Shown here one piece after another: positions 32,623 to 43,664 of a stretch of 64,000 bases of DNA; the stretch's first letter is position 1; each line of letters starts with the position of its first letter. The stretch covers positions 13,958,139 to 14,022,138 of the forward strand of contig JAJLRJ010000006.1 in the NCBI GenBank assembly GCA_024195265.1, given 5' to 3'. The stretch comes from Dendrophyllia cribrosa (Eukaryota; Cnidaria; Anthozoa; Scleractinia; Dendrophylliidae). Under the pieces are notes generated by a model, which was not told the origin of the DNA, did no database searches, and worked only from the letters and a program-made list of their open reading frames with translations. Position numbers and translations under genes: made by a program.

Positions 32623-33185
32623 GTTAGAGAGGGGCCTATAGGGAGTGTTTAGTTCCTGGGGAGGAGTTAGGGGTCTTACGTGATTTTCTTTACACAGAGT
32701 GCCCATACGAGTGTTCCGTTTGACGCGTTCCTGGGTCGCTTTTTGTGGGGATAAGTGGTTTCCTTTTCACAGGGAGCCCCCTCCCCTGAGGAAACCCATC
32801 CCGGCCAACAGTTGTTAGGGAGGGGCCTATAGGGAGTGTTTAGTTCCTGGGGAGGGGTTAGTGGTCTTACGTGATTTTCTGTACACAGAGTGCCCATACG
32901 AGTGTTCCGTTTGACGCGTTCCTGGATCGCTTTTTGTGGGGATAAGTGGTTTCCTTTTCACAGAGAGCCCCCTCCCCTGAAGAAACCCATCCCGGCCAAC
33001 AGTTGTTAGGGAGGGGCCTATAGGGAGTGTTTAGTTCCTGGGGAGGGGTTAGTGGTCTTACGTGATTTTCTTTACACGGAGTGCTCATACGAGTGTTCCG
33101 TTTGGCGCGTTCTTGAGTCGCTTTTTGTGGGGATTAGTGGTTTCCTTTTCACAGGGAGCCTCCTTGAGAAAGGTTACTCTCAAAT
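32623..33185. repeat. 191-bp tandem repeat, three units
   Basis: gttagRgaggggcctatagg starts at 32623, 32814 and 33005, an exact 191-bp period. Units share cttacgtgattttct and gagtgttccgtttg. The third is shortened. Frames across it are repeat translations. Confidence 0.95.
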
Positions 33186-33410
33186 AAAGCAAGGACCACT
33201 TGGACAAACAGCACGGCGAAGTGAAGCCGGATCTTGAACCCTATGGGATGAACAGACGCGATGAAACTTAATCTATTTCTATTTTTATAGTAGCCTTTGT
33301 AAACGTTTCTGCTGTTTATTTTTGTTAACCAATCATATTTAATCTTTTTAGTTTAATCATTTTATATCTTGTAACCGTTTTATTCCATTTTTACTTAGCT
33401 CTTTGCAGCC

Positions 33411-33456
33411 CGTGATGAAGATTAGTTTTGAAAACCGAAATATTGGGCAATAAAAT
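33411..33456 (+). ncRNA. Hammerhead-ribozyme-like motif, degenerate
   Basis: gtgatga, a short AT stem, cgaaa, then tattgggcaata (a 5-bp stem III) followed by aaa mimic the type I hammerhead order CUGANGA - GAAA - NUH. The first core base is G instead of C and stem II is poor, so activity is doubtful. Such motifs occur at the ends of Penelope-like retroelements. Confidence 0.3.
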
Positions 33457-33810
33457 ACGCTTTATAGCTGTCCGATCAGCCTTGCATTTAGTTTTAAGTC
33501 TCCCCGAGAAAACCCCATCCCGGCTACCTGTCGTTAGGGAGGGGTTTCTAGGGTGTGTGTCGTTACGGAGCCACTTTTAGTGAGAGATTGGTAAGGCATT
33601 TTTCAAGGCAACGTGAAGAAAAACGGAGACAAAAACATAAAAAATTTATTTCGGATTGCAAGACAAACCTTTTTACATCTCACATTTTAGTTTCTTTTTA
33701 TCATGTTATTTTATCTTATTTCCTTCTGTCAATCGTTAGGTTATTTGTTTTGCGTATTTCCTTCATTGCGCAAAACCTGTTACTCTATATATCACGAATT
33801 TTCGTCATTA

Positions 33811-33860
33811 GTACCTGAAGAAGGCTGGTTTGGCCAGCTGAATATCGTTCAAGAGTACTC
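33811..33860 (+). ncRNA. Hammerhead-ribozyme-like motif with stems I and II
   Basis: agtac pairs with gtact (stem I) around ctgaaga, gctgg...ccagc (stem II) and tgaata where cgaaa is expected. The order fits a type I hammerhead, but the second core box is altered, so it is probably a decayed copy. Surrounding AT-rich sequence (33560-33800) may be retroelement debris. Confidence 0.35.
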
Positions 33861-34559
33861 ATTTTTAAAAACTTCAACAATCTACGAAGTATCTGTCTCT
33901 GCTTCAACAAAGCTAAACGGAAAAGAAGTCAGAACAAATGTAAAAGGACCCTAATGTCGCGTAATTTTTACGTGCGTAAATAAAGTAAGAGACGATGTAT
34001 GAACAGGTTGCGTAAACGTTACTAGTTAAACCGTGCTCAACTTTTTACTTTTACGCAAGCTGCTGTTCATAGATCGTCTCTAAAATAAAATTACGTGACA
34101 GTAGAAATACAGCTTTATATGGTGAAGAGTTGACGTTTAAACAAAAGAAAACGATAGTCTCAGTGTTTAAAATCAATAGGCTTTAAATGTCATTAATGAA
34201 GCTCTCGATCGTCACGGCTTTTTATCAGACATGAAATTCCATTGTTATTACTTTGTCTACTGCTAGTGGGTCTCGGGTCCCCATTCCCGCAGAGTCACGT
34301 TTTTTTGTATATACGTTCTTCTTGGCCATTTAATTACAATGGTGCTAGGCGGAAGTGGGGTCAACAACCTTCTGAAGTTTTAGTAAAATGGAACGGTGAG
34401 GTTTGTCAAAAGTTTTTTTTTGTACTAAGCTACCAGAACCAGGTCCCTGGTGGAGGAATCCTAATGCCTAGTAAAGACGTACGTGGTGTTACGTAATTTC
34501 CTTCACACAGGAAATCCGATGTGATCCATCATGCATTGTACCTTCCAATTTATTACTAC

Positions 34560-35030
34560 TAAGGGAAGAGCTCCTAGGGAGTGTTAGTTTCCTGGGTCAC
34601 TCCCAGTGAGGGCTCGGACGTGTTGCGTGATTCCCTTCACACAGAAAGCCCCGTGTCATTTTGCACCTCCCAACCAATCACAGCACTTATATTAAGGAGG
34701 GGCTCCTATATAGGGAAAGATCAGTTCCTGGGTCTCTCCAAGTAAGGGCTTGGGTGTGTTACTTGTTTTCCCTCATAGAGAAAGCCTCGTGTTATTTTTC
34801 ACCTCCCAAGCTATTATTACTTAGGGAGGGGCTCCTAGGGAGTGTTAGTTTCCTGGGTCACTCCTAGTGAGAGCCCGGAAGTGTTACGTGATTTCCTTCA
34901 CACAGAAAGCCCCGTTTGATTTTGCACCTCCCAAGCTATCATTACTTAAGGAGGGGCTCCTAGGAAGTGTTAGGTTCCTGGGTCACTACTAGGGAGGGCC
35001 CGGAAGTGTTACGTGATTTCCACGCTATCT
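34560..35030. repeat. ~128-bp tandem repeat, four units, related to the 191-bp array
   Basis: gaggggctccta-type starts fall near 34567, 34699, 34828 and 34953. Units share agtgttagtttcctgggtca, cgtgatttccttcacacaga and tgcacctccca. Those match parts of the 191-bp unit (agtgtttagttcctgg, cgtgattttctttacacaga), so one family expanded twice. Isolated partial units lie at 33540 and 34480. Confidence 0.85.
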
Positions 35031-35279
35031 ATTACAAGTGACAGTGCAATTTTAAATGAATTTAGTAATGTTACTTAGCCCCAACTTGATCAGCACTAAT
35101 ATCTCATGTTATGTGATGTGTTGATTGCCCACTCATTCGACGTGACATCTTTCCGTTTACTTCCTTACTTTAAGATGTAAAATGGATTTGACACATTGAG
35201 TCGTTTACTTGGCTTTAGTCTCCCGAATGACATGATGCAACGGAATATGGACTGGCTTCTTTGATATTCAATTTAACTC

Positions 35280-35600
35280 CCAGTACGTTTCTGTGGTGCT
35301 GTTTATTAGACTTATTATGCTCAAAGATGTAGTTTCTAAAGCACAACTTCTCGAATAAACGTTAAGGAATATACTTACCTGTAGTCACCGGCTGTTTATT
35401 GTGCGGTACAAGGTTCTAACGTTTGAGTGTTATTTCACTTAAATGTCTGCAACTAAACACTTTTTTAGGCCGACACGATAGCCAGAGCTGGTTCTGTGGC
35501 TTGGGTGTCCGGCTTAGAGACAGTTCACTGTATTTTTATTTGCTGTTATTTATTATACTGTACTATAATGTCACCATTCAAATGAAACCAGCCGAGTCAG
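35280..35600. repeat. Dispersed copy of the 88-bp repeat family
   Basis: Carries ctgtggtgctgtttatta, ttgtgcggtacaaggttcta and caccattcaaatgaaacc, the hallmark phrases of the family arrayed at 59.4 kb. Confidence 0.7.
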
Positions 35601-35604
35601 CGAA

Positions 35605-35735
35605 GGAGTCGTTTCCTTTCGAAGAGCGTGGGAGGCGCGTGAAGGCATGGGGCGCGCGTGAGGCGCGTGAAGGCATGGCGCGCGGGGAGGGGCGCCGTCG
35701 CGCGTCTCCCGCGCCCTCCGAAAGGAAACGAATCC
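35605..35735. mobile_element. 131-bp GC-rich foldback MITE
   Basis: ggagtcgtttcctttcg and its near inverse complement cgaaaggaaacgaatcc enclose a cgcgtgaaggcatgg direct repeat. A 136-codon frame across it is translation of the hairpin. Confidence 0.8.
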
Positions 35736-36104
35736 TACGCAAGCTATATGACCTAAATGAAAAGCAATTGAACAGGACTTTCCATTTTTTCAGGTTTATG
35801 CTTGTAGGAGTGAAAGGGAAACACTATTTATAAACAGGGGACTAGCCAACTTAAGCACGCACAACAAGTTAAACTCAATGCCCTTGTTTCTAATGGACAT
35901 AGATATGCTACCGCAGGTCAAAAAAACCTCTCAGTGCGCGATACAGACGTCTTTGGAATTTTCCAACTTTACTGAGCTCTATATCTTCACTATTTTAAAA
36001 CTGAGATATCGCCGTTACTCCCTTGGCCATTAATTTTAAGGTTAAGTGATGTCGATGGATGTTTGCTATCTGTCCCCCAAAAAAGAGCAAATAAAGTATA
36101 TACA

Positions 36105-36900
36105 AATAGAACACAAACCGCGGTGATAAACATAACTTATTCATTTTTTTATAAAACTTGACGTTTCGTATCAAAGAAACATTGTTTATACAAGAACTGA
36201 AGCCAGCTTTTAATGCAAACGTCAGTAGCGAGAAGCTGATGCTTTATTAATTAGCTGTTTCTTTTTATAGATCAAAGTTTTGTACTTAATCTCGGTCCCA
36301 GTCCCTTTTCACTACTATATCAACACCGTAACAGTCACTTTTGAAAATGTATGTAGCAGCATACGAAACGTCAAGTTTTATAAAAAAATGAATAAGTTCA
36401 ATATGTTTATCACCGCGGTTTGTGTTCTATTTCTCATCAAGCTACGATGGCCCAAGAACAAAAGTCTTTACGATAAAGTATATACAGTTAAGGGGGAGTT
36501 CCTAGGGGGGTTTCTCCGGATTTAAAGTGACAGGGGTTCAGATTGATATAACAAGTTTGGTTGTACTACGAAATAGAACACAAACCGCGGTGATAAACAT
36601 ATTGAACTTATTCATTTTTTATAAAACTTGACGTTTCGTATAGTGCTACATACATTTTCAAAACTGACCGTTACAGTGTTGAAAACTATACTTATATAGT
36701 ATTGAAAAGGGACTGAGACCGAGATTAAGTACAAAACTTAACAGTTGATCTATAAAAAAAAAAAGCTAATTAATAAAGCATCAGCTTCTCGCTACTGACG
36801 TTTGCATTAAAAGCTGGCTTAAGTTCTTGTATAAACAATGTTCTATTTCTTATCAAGCTACGATGGTCCCAGAACAAAAGTCTTTTGGTTGTACTACATT
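36105..36900. repeat. Compound inverted/direct duplication
   Basis: Block A (tagaacacaaaccgcggtga ... cttgacgtttcgta, about 70 bp) occurs forward at 36107, reversed at 36362-36432 and forward at 36572-36640. Block B (aagaactgaagccagc ... ccctttt, about 170 bp) is forward at 36190-36310 and reversed at 36690-36835. The whole can fold into alternative large hairpins. Confidence 0.85.
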
Positions 36901-36915
36901 CGCACGGCAACAATA

Positions 36916-37148
36916 GACCATTTTACAGTTGTATACTTGGTGACCTGGCCTTTGAATGGAAGTGAGGTTGGAGGTGATCTTGTTGTGATACAGAACTTAG
37001 TGTTTTTCATGTGTAAATTCAGCTAGTTAGCATGAGAAAAACATTATTAACATATGAAAAGCACTAAGGTCTGCATCAAAACAAGGTCACCTCCAGCCTC
37101 ACTTCCATTCAAAGGCCGGGTCACCAAACACACAACTGTAAAATGGTC
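36916..37148. mobile_element. 233-bp foldback MITE, ~85-bp arms
   Basis: gaccattttacagttg ... cctttgaatggaagtgagg mirrors cctcacttccattcaaagg ... caactgtaaaatggtc. Confidence 0.9.
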
Positions 37149-37155
37149 CTTTCTT

Positions 37156-37382
37156 TACCAGAAAGTTTCCTCAGACTTAAATTATTACTCCCTGCAAATA
37201 GCTCTGACTAACTCTTCGGCAACAAAAAGATCGAGCTTTTCATTCAAATGCAGTTTTGCTTGACGTTTTTACTCTTTTTGAACTGCATCTGGATGAAAAA
37301 CTCAATCTCTTTATTGCCGAGGAGTTAGTTGGAGCCATTTGCAGGGAGTAATAATTTTAGTCTGAGGAAACTTTCTGTGGTA
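37156..37382. mobile_element. 227-bp foldback MITE adjacent to the previous one
   Basis: taccagaaagtttcctcaga ... actccctgcaaatagctc mirrors gagccatttgcagggagt ... tctgaggaaactttctgtggta, with about 75-bp arms. Confidence 0.9.
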
Positions 37383-37439
37383 ATTTCATGATAATTTGTG
37401 AGGCCTATGGAATGTTTTGACCGCTTATATTTCAAACAT

Positions 37440-37799
37440 AAAAAAAACGTGTTACAAATGTTTCAGCGATTTATTCAAAATCGAACAGTTTAATTTGTTT
37501 GAAATTTCCCCATTTAGTGTGCTCCACACTGTGTAGATTATACCGCATTTATTCGCTTGTCGCGGGTAGCCCCAAAATCGAAAGATAATTAAAAAAACCT
37601 GCTTTTCGCCATATTTGTTTACCGTTGCTATGGAAACGCTAATTAGCATAAAAAGAGCATCGCCCAAAACTTTCATCCAAGCCTAACATCTAGTATCAAA
37701 TTCAGATTCATTGAGCTAAAGTAAGAATATGTGTAAGCGCATTCAAAAAGGTGAGTGTGACCCCAAAAAACTACTTAGAGCCACCTTAAATGAAATTGT
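37440..37799. mobile_element. Right-end fragment of a TTAA element
   Basis: ctacttagagccaccttaa (ending 37799) matches the ggtggct/TTAA termini of the other elements. No left partner is found upstream, where two foldbacks abut. Confidence 0.45.
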
Positions 37800-37844
37800 A
37801 ACATACGAGAGAAAGAAAATTAGGTTTCAAACGTAGTTGCTGCA

Positions 37845-38192
37845 TGCCCCCCTAGGGGGAGAGTGGGTTACTCCCGACAATTTAGGATAGGTGTGTGCCG
37901 CCAAGGTTCTCAAACCCTGACCCTATTTAAGGGTAGAAAATCGAGATTTGATACCCTTTTTAAGGCCCAAGACCAAAGCGTGTAGTACGGTTTTAACAGA
38001 CCATATCTTTTTCGTTTTGCGCGTTGGGGTGGATACTGCAATTTAGTGACCCTATCTAAAGAATATCTAAGGATCACAATACCAAAAATACCAAAAAGGA
38101 TACCCTATTTAAGGACTGAGCACATCAAAATCCCTATCCTATCGGGCGGCACATACCTATATAGCGTATATAGGGGAGTACCCCCCTCCCCG
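37845..38192. mobile_element. TIR element with accctatttaaggg internal repeats
   Basis: gggttactcccgacaattta...gtgtgtgccgcc at left is mirrored by gggcggcacatacc...ggggagtacccccc at right. The interior repeats accctatttaag and taccctttttaagg. Confidence 0.6.
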
Positions 38193-38194
38193 GG

Positions 38195-38440
38195 CCGCAT
38201 GCCCACGCAAGAGCACCCCAGGTTGACGGCGGACTCTTTCGATGTCTAGTACTAATTATCAACTTTTATTCTTATTTTAAAGCGTCATTAAATTTCACAA
38301 ATCGTCCCCCTCCCCTTTCTTCTCCTCTCACGCAATTCTAAAAGTAGCTTTAAAAATTTACAAAACATTACGTAACATTCATCTACAAACCCATGATGGC
38401 AGTTTTCAATTGCTTGAAACTGACGTGATAAAAAACCGAT
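38195..38440 (+). repeat. Dispersed repeat carrying acgcaagagcacccca (copy 2)
   Basis: Same orientation as the copy at 13.3 kb, starting at gcatgcccacgcaagagcac. Joined directly to the previous element. Confidence 0.6.
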
Positions 38441-38444
38441 CTCA

Positions 38445-39740
38445 AGTAGCGTAAAATGGTATTTAGGCTTGACTCCCCTTTAAGTGAGGATCTGATAAAA
38501 CGATACACAGATAACACCCAAATTCACTTAGCATCGGTTACGAGTTATTTTTACGACTTAAATGAATTATAGATCTTCTAGGTTAATTCAGAGGTCACAT
38601 TTGTCATTTAGTGGTTGCGGTAGTTTTTCGTTTTGATAGTTTTCGGAAATAGAAATGTTTTTTCAACATTAAAAAGACATGTGGGTTCTTTTTCAAATTG
38701 GCTTAATTCAAGACCATTTCCTGTCATAAGAAGCATAATTTCTGCCTTGGGCACGCGACGCAATGTATAACACGCTAAGTAATTGCTTTCATTTCATCTC
38801 GAGGCTTGAATAAAAATGTTATGACAATGCATTCCTGGCAAAAATCTTTTATTTTGATGACCTTTTTTTCCCTGTTAACTGACAGTCAATCCTTTTCAGT
38901 GTTCATGGAGACAAATGGTCATTTAGCACGATTTGCTGCAACTCACCCAAATTGAATCATTATTAAATCAGTCATTTCCTGCAATTCTGCTAGTTTTGTA
39001 ATATTTCCGGCCCCACACGAACATTTTCAAGTATTGGCCAATTTGTACTTAACAACTCTTTGGTTATGTGATTAAAATAATATTGAAATCAGCAATACTA
39101 AGTTTTGCTAGAAAAACTTAAAGCACAAGAATTGCAAATACACTAAAAATATCCACAAAAGGAATTAAGGCTGCAATGGGCGAGATACCAACAGAATACC
39201 TTTTAACCTCAATGTAAAAAAAAAATCGTTGAATTATAATCTCATTGCTGGGTAACATGAAAGCCTTCCGGTCGCTTTCGTGGCGACAATGTGACTCCTT
39301 TTTTGTGAATATTTATGTTTTGATTACTAACACTCTCCTAGATTCAAACATTTATACTCACGAAAGTCCATTCAGTCTGGAACAAACCGTAGATGGTATT
39401 ACCATTCAAATAAAGGCCGGCGGCTATTTCAAAGCGATTTTACTCAATTGCAATTTAATCTTTGCACAAATACTCTCAGGAGATGTTACTGAGTAAAATC
39501 TTTAAGTGACCACTTTTATCATTCTTCATAACTCTTCAGAGGAATCAGGAATTATAGGAAAGGTGGTCGCTTAATTCGCAGAGAATGATCCGGTGGTAGC
39601 CAGACTGCATCGTAAGGGGGGAGAGGGGTGGAATGACAAGGGGGACTCGTAGTAAATGGCGGGGGGGAGAGGGGTGGAGTCACAATGCAAGTGTAAAATG
39701 TCCGCGGGCTTATCACAGTGCAGTGGTACAGGGTCAAGCC
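38445..39740. other. No gene seen
   Basis: AT-rich. An 83-codon frame at 39245-39496 lacks motifs. Two ggggggagaggggtgga units lie at 39615-39680. Confidence 0.45.
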
Positions 39741-39749
39741 CAAATCCTA

Positions 39750-40041
39750 CCGTCCAGAAGGACGTCGGACACCTTATTGAGACTTATATAACGGAGTAAC
39801 TGCTGGTTAGCTTTCAGTTGAGGTTAGGGGTAGCACTTTATTTTATATAGTTACATTTAGGACGAAGCAACCCGAGAATCTAGGTGGTGCAGTGGTACGG
39901 TAGCTGAGGTCACAGGTTCAATCCTGAGTGGGGATTTTAGATTTTCTTTTTTACACTTAAAAATTTATTGAAAATAAAATTCTAAGTGTCGACATTACGT
40001 TATATAAGTTTCAATAAGGTGTCCGACGTCCTTCTGGACGG
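39750..40041. mobile_element. 292-bp TIR element with a tRNA-like core, inserted at TA
   Basis: Ends ccgtccagaaggacgtcgga and its perfect mirror continue for about 44 bp with one mismatch, flanked by TA (39748-39749, 40042-40043). Inside (about 39878-39940) is taggtggtgcagtggtacgg ... ggttcaatcctgag, an A-box-like and B-box-like pair, then a cttttttacac tract. A second family copy is at 45716-46203. Confidence 0.75.
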
Positions 40042-40044
40042 TAT

Positions 40045-42765
40045 GATTTAGGCACAACCGTGGTACAGATCCAATCAATAGTATATTCTATATGTAACAT
40101 GGCGAAAATGGGGAGTTAGACGCTAATCCTCGCCCCCGATTTACAAAAGGGTGGCCAACAGAATTGCTTTTGTTAAGGCTTATCCACTAGCTAGTGATTT
40201 ATCCGGCGGATAGCGTTATCCACCCTTTGAACAATCGGGTCTTTGCTGTTTTGCAGTTCAAGATTCTGCAATTCCACAGCACAGATGCTCAACGCAATAA
40301 AAAGTTCACGGTCTTGTTGTATCTTGGTTCAAAAAAGCAACAACAACTAAAACAGCTCAAAAGATAAAAATTGACCGTCTGTAGGTAAACTTGTTTAACT
40401 ACAAAAACCGTGGACGAAGATCCTGCTGGTTTTTCGTTGGATTCTCATCAAGGTGGACGCTCATCCGGGACAAAAACAAACCGAAATTCTAAAGCTAAGT
40501 TATGAAACTTTAACAGTAGTTTGAGAGGTGGCTTCAAATAAGGTATTTTACTCAGAATTCAACGGAGTTTTATTAAGGTGGTCGCTTTGAGAGCATTTCG
40601 CTTCAGATGGAGAATAACCGCTTAGCCGAGTAATATCTGCATTTAGCTGTACAATCAAAATACACTGTCTTGTGGAATGTCTTTATCCCGGTTTTAAGGC
40701 AAAATTATGCAGCTGATCTTCATTAATTGTCTGTCTTTTTCTTACTAGAAATTTCGTCTTTTTCCACGAGTTTCTCAGTCTAGATGTTTACTACTTTTAC
40801 TCAGTTATACTTCGAAAGCCGAAGTCTCCATAATTCAATATCGGAACCAGAGCCAAAATATAAATATTATAAACTAGGAATACCACCCACCGAATAGGTT
40901 GTAACAGAAGTTCATAATATCATGTGATAAGCTTCTGGTTGTAATCAATTGACTGCATCTCTTTTCCCTCAAACTCATGCATTGTTTTCGTCAAGTTTTA
41001 TTGCAGTCCACGGAACGTTTATTAGACACATTTGCTCGAGTGTCTGGTCCTATACAATATTTTACCACATCTTCAGGTCAAATTTCTTTCCAGTAATACT
41101 CTTTGACTAACAAGGTGTCTAAATAAACACAAAATTTATCTCGATTAAAAAGCAAAATTAAAGTAAACCGATTGACGTGAAAAACGATATGTAAATGCGT
41201 TTAGCAGTGATGCCCATCACGATGAAGCGTGCGAGGTTGAAGTGCCATGAAATCTTTATAGTTTTTGCTTTTTTTTTCATAAACTGTAAACAAGAACAAA
41301 GAAATCAATAAACGGACGGGCAAAAAAAATCAAAACTTATTTGGCCAGAATTAGCGCTCTCTTATTTCGTGGTCGCGCGTTGGAGGAGTTCCTATACACG
41401 CGTGACTGTCACGAGATATAAGCTTGCGTGCGTGGGACCTTCCACTTTGAACGGTGCTGCTCAGTTTCTTTCGGATTGTTTGAACAAATTTGTCTTCAAT
41501 AACACCCGTTAATTAATTAAGTGTTTTAAATAAGCATAATTTTAGGTTAGCAAGTAATATTGGTCGCCAAGAAAAACTACATATGAGGTAAATTTAAAGC
41601 TAATACATGTAAAAGGTTACTTCATGTCCCGCTTCGAAAGCGAACATTTTGGACGCGCGTGGAAAGTTTTTCACGACACGCGTGACTGTTTTGAGACATT
41701 TGCGCATCTTTTTCTTTTCATGTCTGAAAAAAAAAACGTCTTGAATGTGTTTCGTGCAGATTGTTAATTCAGTTGGATCGATTAAGATTTCCCGGCTTAT
41801 TCAAAAGATTAAGAAAAACAAGATGAAATGTAAACAGGTAGATTTTGTATTATCAAAACTCCTCGGTATGCATACCACTCACGGAACGCTTAATACTCAA
41901 GAAATTCCTCAAACATCGACATTTCTAAGCAGGTTATACTTTGAAGGAAAGTTTACAGCTCTTTATTCACTATTTTCCGCTTGAATGGTGATGTAAACTG
42001 TTGCGTTGCATGCAACGCTGTTGGCGACACTTTGTCTACATTAATCTCCAGTGTTTAATTTTTCCCGACCTCTTGTACGCATAAACACATGGATAACATT
42101 CATCTTGCACCGTTTTTCAATGCAATTGCAGCGCCGGGTTGCAACGGTAGAAACTTGTCTTTTGGTTCGCGGCTTAGTATTATCAAAAGGAAAATCACAC
42201 TGAAGACCAAAAGTATGAAAACTGCACATTTTGTAGGCTACGTTTAGAATGAGCATTGCCCACGTCCAATAAATTGGCCGGAAGGTTAAGTTTTAAATAA
42301 ACTTTTGCAACGCGTGCCAAGGTCCAATAATTAATGTTAGAAACACTCCAAATGTGAAAGCCTCCACAAACATGACTAAGCTGACTCATGGCGGAATTGT
42401 TTTTTTTTTCTTACACAGACCTCTGGAAGAGCACGTAGCAATAATAGGGTACCGTGTCCAAATAAAACTTGATGATGTCGAGCTATATGTGAGCCAACCT
42501 TAACAGGTCTTAAACGGGCCGGCAATCGAAGCTGAGGACCGTTTCTCGAAAGTCCCGATAACTTTTCGGGCATGGGAAGCTATTTTATGCGGGCAATCTT
42601 TTCATTAAGGAGACACTACAATGAAATGTCATTTTGCGCTGCCGCGTAGATAGGATTTATGCAATTAACTCGTTAACGTTTCCAGCAATCCTAAATGCAT
42701 TAATAAGTTCGTATTGATGTTTTGTGCTGTTGTGTGAAATTTTTTGGTGATTTTTACGGTTTTTA
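40045..42765. other. No gene recognised
   Basis: Several 60-80 codon frames (for example 41745-41984) show no domain or paired splice sites. A 16-nt palindrome gcgttgcatgcaacgc lies near 42003. Confidence 0.4.
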
Positions 42766-42769
42766 AGAG

Positions 42770-42990
42770 AGTATAAAGTGGGGGTGGGGGGAATTTGTTA
42801 AAATTAGAAAGATAAGAAACATTGAAGATTTAATGAAGTCTTAAAATTAGACGGCTTGAATGAAGTTAATAGTTAGTCGGATGGACAGCAAAGTTGTCTG
42901 CCATCAACCTGGGGTGCTCTTGCGTGGCTATCAACTGTTTGTTGGTGTTCCAAAAATTATTTTTCGCCTTCTATTCCTTCTTTCAAACCC
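42770..42990 (-). repeat. Dispersed repeat carrying acgcaagagcacccca (copy 3)
   Basis: On the minus strand it reads atttttggaacaccaac, ccacgcaagagcaccccagg and ttcattaaatcttcaatg, matching the 13.3-kb copy. Confidence 0.6.
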
Positions 42991-43324
42991 TCACTGTTTC
43001 ATTAAAATTCAACGTACTTTTCCCTCAAAGATTCAAGTTTTGTTGGTTTTGAAAATTGAGCAATAAAGTCAATAAAATTGACAATACAATTCAGTGGGGA
43101 TAAATTGCGGGTTAAAAACACAATACACCAGCCCTTTGTAGATTCTGATTTGAAGATACTGCTCCGTGCCTGAGATGTTTTCGGAACTTTAGAGAAACGG
43201 GCTTCAGCCGGCCCAGCTGAGATACACGTTTGCTTTTCTCCACTAAGTAACTATGTCGCGATGACCTATTGGAGAAAACTGTTAACACTTTCGGGAAGTA
43301 AAGTGCAGTGGAGACAGCAAGTCA

Positions 43325-43661
43325 GCAACACAACCGGGTAGCAATCCCGGTAGGAGGTGCTCGTCGTACCATTTAGGGATCAAATTGCAAAATTTGTAGA
43401 TTGGTACCGCTTAGGGTGCTAAAATCTAAAATGACTACCCCTAGATTTTCGGGGTACCTTTTAGGGTATTGAGTCAAAAATATATGACAGTAACTGTTAG
43501 ATTTGGTTCCTCTTAGGGGTAAAAATCGATTTCAGCCACGTCCATCAAACGAGGTTATGGTTTCTTTTAGGGTGTTTTTCGAAAATTTCCGAAGATTACC
43601 CGCGCCAATTTTATATGGGAGTCCCCCCAGGGGAGTAGCAACTGGGTAGCAACACAACCGG
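43325..43661. repeat. Block of ttttagggt repeats between 13-bp direct repeats
   Basis: gcaacacaaccgg occurs at 43325-43337 and 43649-43661. Between them about five units of taccNNttagggt, 45-60 bp apart, end in gggagtccccccaggggag. Likely an inserted minisatellite-bearing element related to the one at 37.8 kb. Confidence 0.55.
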
Positions 43662-43664
43662 CCG

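Noticed and set aside
35362..35374. atacttacctg resembling the 5' end of U1 snRNA
   Set aside because: No U1 body follows; it is the inverse of a 5' splice-site consensus inside a dispersed repeat.
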